A stretch of 5,861 nt of DNA from Gammaproteobacteria bacterium (lineage in GTDB: Bacteria > Pseudomonadota > Gammaproteobacteria > Arenicellales > Arenicellaceae). Made by a program: the position numbers and the translations under genes. The DNA is taken from contig DNHK01000200.1 in the NCBI GenBank assembly GCA_003485905.1, forward strand, positions 599 through 6,459. Direction: 5' to 3'. The notes below the pieces were generated by a model, which was not told where the DNA came from, made no database searches, and worked only from the letters and a program-made list of their open reading frames with translations. Positions 1-5,861 of the stretch are shown piece after piece; position 1 is the stretch's first letter; every line of letters starts with the position of its first letter.

Positions 1-256
1 ACGAACACAAGCTTTTGTTTTAGCTGGTGCGCTCCGTAATGCTGGTCATTCTGTGCAAATGCACTGCGGCGAAGGGGCATTTAAAAATCAAATTAAACGC
101 GCCGATAAGAGTGGGGCAACGCTCGCTGTTATTTTAGGAGACGATGAGCTTAACGAAGGTAAAGTAACAATTAAATTGTTGCGTGATAATAGTAGGCCGC
201 AGCATCGAATTAATATGGAGCAGTTGGTTTCCAGCGTTACGGAATTACTAGATTAA
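1..256 (+). CDS. hisS: Histidyl-tRNA synthetase, C-terminal part (5' end outside window)
   Basis: The reading frame is open from base 2 to the TAA at 254-256 and gives 84 residues, the end of a class II aminoacyl-tRNA synthetase that charges tRNA-His in the cytoplasm. What is visible is the C-terminal anticodon-binding domain: a helix ending in ALRNAGHSV, then the GAFKNQIKRADKSGA stretch, a strand and turn LAVILGDDEL, and a final VTIKLLRD strand followed by the terminal helix ending ELLD. This G-x-FK-x-Q-x-K-x-ADKSGA pattern is typical of bacterial HisRS. The catalytic domain with motifs 1-3 lies off the left edge, so nothing can be said about it or about the true start. The gene directly upstream of yfgM is hisS in E. 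coli too, which supports the call. An internal GTG at 53 is not a start. No convincing terminator follows the stop. Confidence 0.93.
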   Translation, partial: RTQAFVLAGALRNAGHSVQMHCGEGAFKNQIKRADKSGATLAVILGDDELNEGKVTIKLLRDNSRPQHRINMEQLVSSVTELLD

Positions 257-319
257 ATGTTTTGCGTAATTGTAATTTGGTGAAAAGTTGAATAGTTTGT
301 AAACGGCACTTAACGATAG

Positions 320-347
320 TTTATTTCCGTCCATCAACTGGTATGAT
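320..347 (+). promoter_or_regulatory. Candidate extended -10 promoter for yfgM-bamB
   Basis: In the 228-nt gap between hisS and yfgM, TATGAT at 342-347 matches five of six bases of the sigma-70 -10 box. It is preceded by TG at 339-340 with one base between, which makes an extended -10. The -35 candidate TTTATT (320-325, spacer 16) is poor, as is tolerated with an extended -10. Transcription would begin near 354 and leave an untranslated leader of about 130 nt. A small hairpin can form in that leader (359-364 with 371-376, one G-U pair). A weaker AT-rich stretch, TATATAGAAT, lies at 451-460. No other gene is visible in the gap. Read-through from hisS is also possible, as no strong terminator separates the genes. 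Confidence 0.4.
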
Positions 348-484
348 GCGCAGCCTTGAGTATTGTGGAAAGTACTAAAAAGAGAGCAACGGACCAGAAT
401 TAAAAAAGGCGCTGCGAAGAACAGTTTTAAAAGCGCTCGTAACAGTTGTTTATATAGAATTAATTTAGTTGAGTTTAATTAAGC

Positions 485-1288
485 ATGGCAAACGATATAA
501 TTTTAACTGACGAAGAACAAGCAGAGCGTGTTAAAGCCTGGTGGAAGGAAAACGGTACATCGGTGATTACGGGTGCCTTGATTGGTATAGCTGCAATTGC
601 GGGCTATAACTATTGGCAGACCCAGAAGAACGATGGCTTGGAGCAAGCATCTGCGCAGTACAGTCTGCTACTTGGTGCTATGAATACTCCAGATAGTGCG
701 ACAGCACGCGAACTAAGTCAGTCAATTCTTGATGATCATGCGGGCACCGTCTATGGTACTAAGGCCGCATTAGTGCAGGCGAAATTGTATGCAGATAGCG
801 GCGATCTGGCTAATGCATTAGATAGCTTATTACTTGCCAAAAACAATTCTGCTGAGTCAGGTTTAACCCACGTGGCGAACCTGAGGATAGTTCGGATTTA
901 TTTGGAACAAGGTGAGATCGAGTTGGCGGAAGCAGCCCTAAACTCAGAAACGAATAGGGTAGGATTTGAGTCTCAGTACTTGGAACTTGAAGGCGATATT
1001 GCTTATGCCCAAGGTGATGTGGATTTGGCACGAGAAAAATATACAAGCGCAAGCGAGTCGCTTACTGCTGATCCAGGTTACGCAAACGTTTTACAGATCA
1101 AATCTGAAGCGCTTGGCACAGGTTCAGATGATGTTGTTGCTGACGTGCAATTTGAGATATCGTCAGCTAGTGTTTCTCCGCTTAATGACACACCGGAGCA
1201 ATCCGAAGTGTCCGTAGTTAGCGATGAAGCAAATAGCGATGAAACAGCTGATGATGCAGCGTCTACTGTTGAAAGTATTCAAAACTAA
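485..1288 (+). CDS. yfgM: YfgM family protein: membrane-anchored TPR-type SecYEG ancillary subunit
   Basis: This 267-residue protein matches the YfgM family: a short cytoplasmic N-terminus (LTDEEQAERVKAWWKENG, residues 7-24), one membrane helix at about 26-44, and a helical TPR-like periplasmic domain at about 50-207. In E. coli, YfgM associates with SecYEG and the chaperone PpiD and is thought to help secreted proteins across the periplasm; its N-terminus has also been linked to stress regulation. The N-terminus and the position between hisS and bamB make the call firm. E. coli YfgM is about 206 residues; the extra length here is a C-terminal tail from about residue 212, rich in Asp, Glu, Ser, Ala and Thr and probably disordered. 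The ATG at 485 gives the family N-terminus directly, but no good Shine-Dalgarno precedes it (only GAG at 471-473). bamB follows after 6 nt, so the two are probably one transcript. Confidence 0.93.
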   Translation: MANDIILTDEEQAERVKAWWKENGTSVITGALIGIAAIAGYNYWQTQKNDGLEQASAQYSLLLGAMNTPDSATARELSQSILDDHAGTVYGTKAALVQAKLYADSGDLANALDSLLLAKNNSAESGLTHVANLRIVRIYLEQGEIELAEAALNSETNRVGFESQYLELEGDIAYAQGDVDLAREKYTSASESLTADPGYANVLQIKSEALGTGSDDVVADVQFEISSASVSPLNDTPEQSEVSVVSDEANSDETADDAASTVESIQN

Positions 1289-1294
1289 CCAAAT

Positions 1295-2455
1295 ATGAAT
1301 ATAAGACAGCTATCGATATTAATTCTAATTGGAACAGCATTTCTAGTCAGCTGTAGTCCATCAAAGAATTCGATAATTCCGGAATTGGAGCCTGCTGAGC
1401 GACCAAAGTTCGATAAGACTCAGTCGATCGTAAGAAATTGGTCAGTCAGCTTGGGCGCTGGGTTTGATAGCGCACACGTAGGTTTAACACCCAGGTTGGC
1501 GGGTGAGAATATATATGCTGCATCGCCCGAAGGTCGAGTGGTTGCAGTAAATGCTGAAACAGGAAAAAGAGCCTGGACTGTAAATTTAAGGGAGTCAGTT
1601 TCCGGAGGCGTGGGCGCAGGCATTGGTTTGATATTTCTAGGCACCTATGATGGCAACGTATATGCCTTGGATGCAAGTACAGGTGCCACACGCTGGACAG
1701 TCCCTGTTACTAGCGTGGTTACGGCACCGCCGATGGCTTCAGATGGTCGTGTAGTGGTTCGAACCGCGGATGGTCGTTTGACCGGTTTAAATGTAGAGAA
1801 TGGCGCTGAGGTGTGGAGTATCGTGCGCGAGGTTCCCAGCTTGTCATTACTTGGTGATGCTGAGCCATTACTAGAAGGTGGGGTGGCCATCGTCGGCTTT
1901 CCAAATGGCAAGCTGCTGGCTGCTGGTCTAGAAGAGGGACGAGTACTGTGGGAAATTCCCGTCGCGTATCCTCGAGGGCGTAATGAATTAGAAAGATTGG
2001 TGGATGTCGATGCTCCTACCAGTCTGGTGCGCGGAGTGTTGTTCTCAGCATCATATTCAGGTGCGATTATTGCGCTTAATGTCGAGGAACGGGCTACTAT
2101 TTGGAACTCTGAAGTTGCAACCCATCATGCGTTTGCAATCGATACACAATATTTGTATGCGGTGGATCGTGATAGCCGGGTTGTGGCACTTGATTTACTA
2201 ACGGGTCAAACTGTCTGGACTAATGAGCAACTACTTTATAGAGAGCTAAGTGCTCCCGCTAATCTAGGCCCATATTTAATCGTTTCCGATTTTGATGGGG
2301 TTGTTTATGTGATGGACAAGCGAAACGGGGATTTTGTTGGAGATTATAAGGTTGGTGGAGAAGGCTTGGTATCACAACCATTGATTAGGTTAGACCAGGC
2401 TTACTTGTTAAATACCAGCGGTGAATTACGCTCTATTTCCGTCGCTCGACGTTGA
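1295..2455 (+). CDS. bamB: Outer membrane assembly lipoprotein BamB
   Basis: The 386-residue product (E. coli BamB is 392) starts with a lipoprotein signal peptide: a hydrophobic run at residues 5-18 and the lipobox LVSC with Cys20 as the lipidated residue. Ser at +2 fits outer-membrane sorting. The rest is a beta-propeller of PQQ-like repeats, seen as recurring blade motifs such as VVAVNAETGKRAWTV, VYALDASTGATRWTV, LTGLNVENGAEVWSI and VVALDLLTGQTVWTN. BamB binds BamA in the periplasm and assists folding of beta-barrel proteins in the outer membrane. The DVD pair (Asp237, Asp239) equivalent to the E. coli Asp246/Asp248 contact residues is kept. In the other contact loop, PSLSLLGD (181-188), Leu186 replaces the E. 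coli Arg195. The ATG at 1295 lies 6 nt after yfgM and lacks a Shine-Dalgarno, so translation may be coupled to yfgM. Confidence 0.95.
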   Translation: MNIRQLSILILIGTAFLVSCSPSKNSIIPELEPAERPKFDKTQSIVRNWSVSLGAGFDSAHVGLTPRLAGENIYAASPEGRVVAVNAETGKRAWTVNLRESVSGGVGAGIGLIFLGTYDGNVYALDASTGATRWTVPVTSVVTAPPMASDGRVVVRTADGRLTGLNVENGAEVWSIVREVPSLSLLGDAEPLLEGGVAIVGFPNGKLLAAGLEEGRVLWEIPVAYPRGRNELERLVDVDAPTSLVRGVLFSASYSGAIIALNVEERATIWNSEVATHHAFAIDTQYLYAVDRDSRVVALDLLTGQTVWTNEQLLYRELSAPANLGPYLIVSDFDGVVYVMDKRNGDFVGDYKVGGEGLVSQPLIRLDQAYLLNTSGELRSISVARR

Positions 2456-2488
2456 ATCGAAATCCTTCGTAAGAATTTCTTCGTAAAA

Positions 2489-2505
2489 AACCTTTCATAA
2501 AGGTT
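2489..2505 (+). terminator. Small perfect hairpin after bamB, possible weak terminator
   Basis: AACCTTT (2489-2495), a CAT loop and AAAGGTT (2499-2505) form a perfect 7-bp stem 33 nt after the bamB stop. The stem has only two G-C pairs and the tail CTCAATTT is a poor U-tract, so it may attenuate rather than stop transcription, or do nothing. The A-rich stretch before it gives little U-tract on the other strand. An 8-bp direct repeat, CTTCGTAA at 2465-2472 and 2479-2486, lies between the bamB stop and the hairpin; its meaning is unknown. Confidence 0.3.
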
Positions 2506-2511
2506 CTCAAT

Positions 2512-2539
2512 TTAACCGTAGAGTGCCGACGACTATAAG
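2512..2539 (+). promoter_or_regulatory. Candidate sigma-70 promoter for der
   Basis: TTAACC (2512-2517, four of six consensus bases) and TATAAG (2534-2539, five of six) are separated by 16 nt. Transcription would start near 2546, about 90 nt before the der ATG. The -10 box lies inside the loop of a dyad, GACGA (2528-2532) with TCGTC (2543-2547), which is followed by TTTT. That dyad could instead be a weak terminator arm or an operator half-site pair. Together with the 180-nt spacing, this suggests that der may be expressed separately from yfgM-bamB. Confidence 0.35.
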
Positions 2540-2635
2540 CAATCGTCTTTTACATCAATAAAGTAATCTGGCGCAGGATCGTGCGGAATAAACTGTGAAG
2601 TGTTGAGCTGGATAAATTGAATTTATTACGCGGCT

Positions 2636-4009
2636 ATGAATAAAGAATTGGACACGGAAGAAGTGCTAAACCGGCCGGTAATAACGATCGTTGGTCGGCC
2701 GAACGTGGGTAAATCGACGTTATATAATCGTTTAACTCGAAGCCGCGATGCGATAGTGGATGATCAGCCAGGTGTGACGCGTGATCGAATGATAGGGGAA
2801 GGCCGTATTGGCTCAAAGCCCTATTGGATCGTCGATACAGGCGGTATTGAAGTCGAGGGAACTGAAATACATGACTTGATGCGTCGTCAGGTAGATTATG
2901 CAATTGAAGAGAGCGATGCGGTTCTATTTATCGTTGATGGCCGGGAGGGGTTATCAACAACCGATCGAGAAATTGCAGATCAGTTACGCCGCGAGGATCG
3001 CGTACCAGTGTATCTTTTGCTAAATAAGGCTGAAGGGTTAGATAAGGATATAGTGCGTAGCGATTTTTTCGAGTTAGGGTTGGGAGAGCCGTATCCGGTA
3101 TCTTCAAAAAACGGTGATGGGATTCGACGACTAATGGATATGGCACTTGATACTGTAGAAGCGCATAGCGACTTTAACCTGCCTTCTGATGTACCTAGGA
3201 TTGCAGTTGTTGGACGGCCAAACGTGGGTAAATCAACCTTAATTAATCGCCTCATCGGCGAAGATAGACTGGTTGTCTATGATTCTCCGGGTACTACCCG
3301 GGATAGTATTTACGTGCCGTTTGAGTCTCAAGGTGAACAGTACGTATTGATCGATACTGCTGGCATGCGTAAGAAAAAACGTATTGACGACCGGCTCGAA
3401 CATTACTCTGTACTCAAAACAGTTCAAGCTATTGAGCACGCGCATGTTGTATTGATGGTTATGGATGCGCAGGCAGGAATATTTGAACAGGATCTTCGGT
3501 TGCTTAGTTTGATACTAGAGAGAGGGCGTTCCACTCTTTTAGTATTGAATAAATGGGACAACCTAAGTAATTATGAAAAAAAACGTCTGCGTGACATGTT
3601 TGATCAGAAGTTTAGATATTCAGGGAATTTTGCGGAACTGCCTATATCTGCTCTGCACGGTACTGGTGTTGGTAAAATATTGCCGATAGTTAGAAAGATA
3701 TATGACTCGGCACTAACGGATTTGGGTACAGGCCGATTAAATCGTGTACTCGCTGCCGCGACAGAACGACAAGAACCGCCCATGATTGGTTTTCGTCGGA
3801 TCAAGATCAAGTACGGTCATCAAGGAGGTAAAAACCCCCCGCATGTAGTGTTGCATGGTAATCAGTTGGACAAACTACCGAAAACCTACAAACGCTATAT
3901 CGCTAGTTGCATAGAAGACGCTTACGATATGGTCGGTACCCGAGTGCGGCTAAGCTTTAAGAACAGCGAAAACCCGTACGAAAGTACGAGCGGCGCCAAA
4001 ACAAGATAA
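2636..4009 (+). CDS. der: Ribosome biogenesis GTPase Der (EngA)
   Basis: Der is an essential cytoplasmic GTPase for maturation of the 50S ribosomal subunit. The 457 residues show its unique layout of two tandem GTPase domains and a C-terminal KH-like domain. Domain 1 has G1 GRPNVGKS at 20-27, G2 Thr48 in GVTRDR, G3 DTGG at 67-70 and G4 NKAE at 130-133. Domain 2 has G1 GRPNVGKS at 193-200, G3 DTAG at 240-243, G4 NKWD at 305-308 and G5 SAL at 338-340. The KH-like domain spans about 355-441. E. coli Der is 490 residues; here the linker between the GTPase domains is short and the long basic C-terminal extension is missing. Domain 1 carries Glu instead of Asp at the end of G4. The ATG at 2636 adds about 13 residues before the first strand compared with E. 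coli. An in-frame GTG at 2663 has GGAAG only 2 nt before it, too close to favour. An in-frame TGA at 2618 closes the frame upstream. Confidence 0.97.
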   Translation: MNKELDTEEVLNRPVITIVGRPNVGKSTLYNRLTRSRDAIVDDQPGVTRDRMIGEGRIGSKPYWIVDTGGIEVEGTEIHDLMRRQVDYAIEESDAVLFIVDGREGLSTTDREIADQLRREDRVPVYLLLNKAEGLDKDIVRSDFFELGLGEPYPVSSKNGDGIRRLMDMALDTVEAHSDFNLPSDVPRIAVVGRPNVGKSTLINRLIGEDRLVVYDSPGTTRDSIYVPFESQGEQYVLIDTAGMRKKKRIDDRLEHYSVLKTVQAIEHAHVVLMVMDAQAGIFEQDLRLLSLILERGRSTLLVLNKWDNLSNYEKKRLRDMFDQKFRYSGNFAELPISALHGTGVGKILPIVRKIYDSALTDLGTGRLNRVLAAATERQEPPMIGFRRIKIKYGHQGGKNPPHVVLHGNQLDKLPKTYKRYIASCIEDAYDMVGTRVRLSFKNSENPYESTSGAKTR

Positions 4010-4490
4010 GCAGAGTCACAGGGAACATTATGATACTTTCTTGCAGCAATGCTTTGACGTTGTGGGCGATAACCGTTGGCTCAAAAAAATCATTTCGATG
4101 TACGTTTAAGAAGATAGGGTTATCACTGATTTGATAATTCATATTCCACGGCCACCCGATGACAAGACCCGCTGGTTCACTTAGATCCAGACTAACCCAG
4201 TCAATAATTATGTGGCTTCCTATGCCCAAAAAAAATAAGCTTGGAATAACAAGATATAATGGACTATCTTTTATTTTGAGCCAAATGAATAGACTCATTG
4301 AAATAACAACGGAGAAGGTGATTGAGTGCATAACCGTACGGTGCCCTATGCCAGGAACTATCAAGTCGAAATCAGGCAGGGTGGCAGTAAACACCGATAG
4401 AATTATTATGGGTAAATACCTTAATCTATCTGGGAAAAACAGCGCGAGGATGCTAACGCCGGCCAGTGAGTGCGCAACGGGTGATGCCAT
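3957..4490 (-). CDS. YdjM/DUF457-type inner-membrane protein, putative metal-dependent hydrolase
   Basis: The 177-residue product resembles the DUF457 (YdjM-like) family of membrane proteins annotated as putative metal-dependent hydrolases; substrate and reaction are unknown. The family's scattered polar signature is present: His7 in the MASPVAHSLAG start, PDFD at 39-42, HRTVMHS at 50-56 and SHIIIDW at 92-98, which together could bind a metal. Hydrophobic helices are seen at about 26-38, 56-72, 78-96 and 152-165. A WPW segment at 113-115 also fits the family. The ATG at 4490 is the only ATG before the upstream in-frame stop, but it has no Shine-Dalgarno. The gene runs tail-to-tail into der, and its last 17 codons and stop overlap the der 3' end, which is unusual. 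It is divergent from the glycosyltransferase gene. E. coli ydjM is SOS-regulated, but I see no LexA box here. Confidence 0.8.
   Translation of the reverse strand: MASPVAHSLAGVSILALFFPDRLRYLPIIILSVFTATLPDFDLIVPGIGHRTVMHSITFSVVISMSLFIWLKIKDSPLYLVIPSLFFLGIGSHIIIDWVSLDLSEPAGLVIGWPWNMNYQISDNPIFLNVHRNDFFEPTVIAHNVKALLQESIIMFPVTLLILFWRRSYFRTGFRCS
3975..3988. other. CGTAC-GAAA-GTACG hairpin inside the der/hydrolase overlap
   Basis: A perfect 5-bp stem closed by GAAA, a GNRA-type loop on the der transcript, lies within the region coding on both strands. On the minus strand the stem is followed by GGTTTTCG, a short U-run, but that would place termination before the hydrolase stop codon. It has no U-tract on the der strand. 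A structural role is possible, but so is chance, given the short stem. Confidence 0.25.
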
Positions 4491-4519
4491 TGGTTGGATG
4501 CCAGTTGTAAATGAAACTC

Positions 4520-4548
4520 ATCCTAGCGCTTTTTTTGTTGCAGGTAAA
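4520..4548 (-). promoter_or_regulatory. Candidate sigma-70 promoter for the YdjM-like gene
   Basis: Read on the minus strand, TTTACC (4548-4543) and TAGGAT (4525-4520) stand 17 nt apart and each match four of six consensus bases. Transcription would begin near 4513, about 22 nt before the ATG at 4490. The 132-nt divergent region must also serve the glycosyltransferase gene if that has its own promoter; on the + strand I found only poor candidates. A 9-nt direct repeat, TGGTTGGAT, occurs at 4491-4499 and 4575-4583 in this region. Confidence 0.35.
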
Positions 4549-4622
4549 AGAACGGTTATTAAGCTCAGCATATATGGTTGGATTCGCGCTTTGACGTTAC
4601 CTTTGTTGGCAGTTACTTTTAC

Positions 4623-5861
4623 GTGAAAATTCTTTTCCTAGCCCCGCAACCATTTTACATTGAGCGTGGCACTCCAATCGCCATCGATTTGTTGCTCAAG
4701 GAACTGAGCACTCGGGGGCATGAGGTTCATTTGCTTACCTTCCCTGGCGGGCAACATAGAGACTACGCTGGTTTGACCATACAGCGGCTGCGTGACTCGC
4801 CAGCATATTATCAAGACAGCCTGATTCCAGGGTCGAAGCGTCCTATTGGGCCGGGTTTTTCATTGGCGAAGGTATGGCTAGATATGCATATGCTAATCGC
4901 TGCGTGGAGCCAAATTGCCAGTGGTGAATATGATCTGGTTCACGCAGTTGAGGAAGCCGGGTTTATTGCATGGTTACTTAAAAAACGATTTGGTACACCG
5001 TATGTATACGATATGGATTCACTATTATCGGATCAAGTATGTGCGGCTTTACCGTGGTTATCTCCTCTCAAGGGAGTTATGCGTTGGTTGGAATCTAAGG
5101 TAGTGCGCGAGGCGTGTGTCGTAGCACCTATGTGTGAAGATATTGCCCACTTTGCGCGTGCATACCGCAGTCATGGGATTCATTTAGTAAAGGACGTGGC
5201 CCTCTTCGATGATATATCAGGCGCACCTATAGAAGATTTGCGAAAGACTTTAAAAATTACCGGCGAAATGATTTTGTACGTCGGGAACTTAGAGGGTTAT
5301 CAAGGAATTGATTTGCTACTAGAAGCCTCTCAATACACGTTTAAGCGGAATAAAACGGCAACTCTGGTTATTGTCGGAGGGAGCAATAAGCATATAGCTA
5401 AGTACAAAGAAGTTGTTGGATCTCTCGGGATTAGTTCACGCGTTCGGTTTGCGGGAACCCGCTCAGTAGAGCATTTGGCTGATTTTCTTTGTCAGGCGGA
5501 TATTTTGGTATCGGCGCGTTCACAGGGCACAAATACGCCGATGAAAATCTACTCTTATCTTTATGCTGGTGTGGTTACCGTGGCGACACGCTTGCCAACT
5601 CACACACAAGTGTTAAATGACGAAAATTCAAAACTTGCTGATGCAAACGCGGCAAGTTTTGGCGATGCCATGTTGGCGATGCTGCAAGACGAACAACTGC
5701 GGCTTCAGTTAGGTGCAGCAGCCCATGAATATGCGAAACAGTCTCATAGTCAGAGTAGTTTTAAACAGGCGGTTGGTGATTTGTACGTGGCGGTAAGTGA
5801 CGTTTTAGGCATGCCACACTCTGTCGAGGGATTAAGTTCGGCGTTATCTAGCCAATTGGTG
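4623..5861 (+). CDS. Family 4 glycosyltransferase, GT-B fold (3' end outside window)
   Basis: An open frame of 413 codons runs from a GTG at 4623 to the right edge without a stop. The N-terminal half (about 1-195) starts MKILFLAPQPFYIERGTPIA and continues with LLLKELSTRGHEVHLLT, the usual acceptor-side Rossmann domain of GT4 enzymes. The C-terminal half has the donor-side signatures: ILYVGNLEGYQGIDLLLEA (217-235), TLVIVGG (247-253), VRFAGTR (274-280), then GTNTPMKIYSYLYAG (302-316) and THTQVL (326-331). Such enzymes transfer a sugar from a nucleotide-sugar to a lipid-linked or growing glycan at the cytoplasmic face of the inner membrane; donor and acceptor here are unknown. The classical E-x7-E glutamates appear as Thr303 and Ser311. 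GTG is chosen because it gives the family N-terminus; a TTG at 4578 is the only earlier in-frame option noted before the TAA at 4560. There is no Shine-Dalgarno. Length suggests that the gene ends shortly past the edge. Confidence 0.88.
   Translation, partial: MKILFLAPQPFYIERGTPIAIDLLLKELSTRGHEVHLLTFPGGQHRDYAGLTIQRLRDSPAYYQDSLIPGSKRPIGPGFSLAKVWLDMHMLIAAWSQIASGEYDLVHAVEEAGFIAWLLKKRFGTPYVYDMDSLLSDQVCAALPWLSPLKGVMRWLESKVVREACVVAPMCEDIAHFARAYRSHGIHLVKDVALFDDISGAPIEDLRKTLKITGEMILYVGNLEGYQGIDLLLEASQYTFKRNKTATLVIVGGSNKHIAKYKEVVGSLGISSRVRFAGTRSVEHLADFLCQADILVSARSQGTNTPMKIYSYLYAGVVTVATRLPTHTQVLNDENSKLADANAASFGDAMLAMLQDEQLRLQLGAAAHEYAKQSHSQSSFKQAVGDLYVAVSDVLGMPHSVEGLSSALSSQLV

Noticed and set aside
409..436. 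GCGCT/AGCGC dyad in the yfgM leader
   Set aside because: A 5-bp stem with an 18-nt loop and no U-tract after it is likely to arise by chance and does not look like a terminator or riboswitch.
2695..3238. Near-identical DNA segments around 2695-2718 and 3215-3238
   Set aside because: Both encode the GRPNVGKST P-loop of the two Der GTPase domains. The similarity is explained by the ancient domain duplication and protein constraint, not by a mobile repeat.
4535..4619. Possible + strand promoters for the glycosyltransferase: TTGTTG/TATTAA (4535-4562) and TTGACG/TACTTT (4591-4619)
   Set aside because: The first pair matches too few consensus bases. The second has a good -35 but a poor -10, and would start transcription at or past the GTG.
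4491..4622. LexA box search upstream of the YdjM-like gene
   Set aside because: E. coli ydjM is SOS-regulated, so I looked for CTGT-N8-ACAG on both strands and found nothing close.
4159..4626. A 155-codon + strand frame opposite the YdjM-like gene
   Set aside because: It lies antisense to a gene with clear family motifs, its translation shows no recognisable domain, and its end overlaps the glycosyltransferase start. It is read as a shadow frame.
4915..5103. A 62-codon + strand frame inside the glycosyltransferase
   Set aside because: The glycosyltransferase frame is open throughout and carries family motifs across this stretch; the short frame shows none.

Overview
The window looks like chromosomal DNA of a gammaproteobacterium of moderate GC, possibly marine; this rests on gene order and protein similarity by eye, and the genus cannot be fixed. 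The first 4 kb carries the conserved block hisS - yfgM - bamB - der, all on the + strand, in the same order as in Escherichia coli. The hisS end is cut by the left edge. yfgM and bamB are 6 nt apart and almost certainly co-transcribed. der sits 180 nt further on and has its own candidate promoter.

These genes serve housekeeping roles: histidyl-tRNA charging (HisS), periplasmic chaperone-like help at the Sec translocon (YfgM), outer-membrane protein assembly (BamB lipoprotein) and 50S ribosome maturation (Der, two GTPase domains plus a KH-like domain). YfgM and BamB act one after the other on exported proteins.

After der the order departs from E. coli. A small minus-strand gene for a YdjM/DUF457-type membrane protein runs tail-to-tail into der and overlaps it by 53 nt. 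Divergent from it, across 132 nt, a GT-B fold family 4 glycosyltransferase starts at a GTG and runs off the right edge after 413 codons. This half looks like accessory or lineage-specific DNA, perhaps the edge of a surface-glycan locus; that last point is inference.

No RNA gene, insertion sequence, CRISPR array or phage gene was seen, and no gene-free stretch exceeds 300 nt. I found no clear undescribed system. The points most worth a second look are a Leu where E. coli BamB has the Arg reported to matter for BamA contact, the lack of a Shine-Dalgarno at all five visible starts, a glycosyltransferase without the usual E-x7-E glutamates, and a long acidic tail on YfgM.
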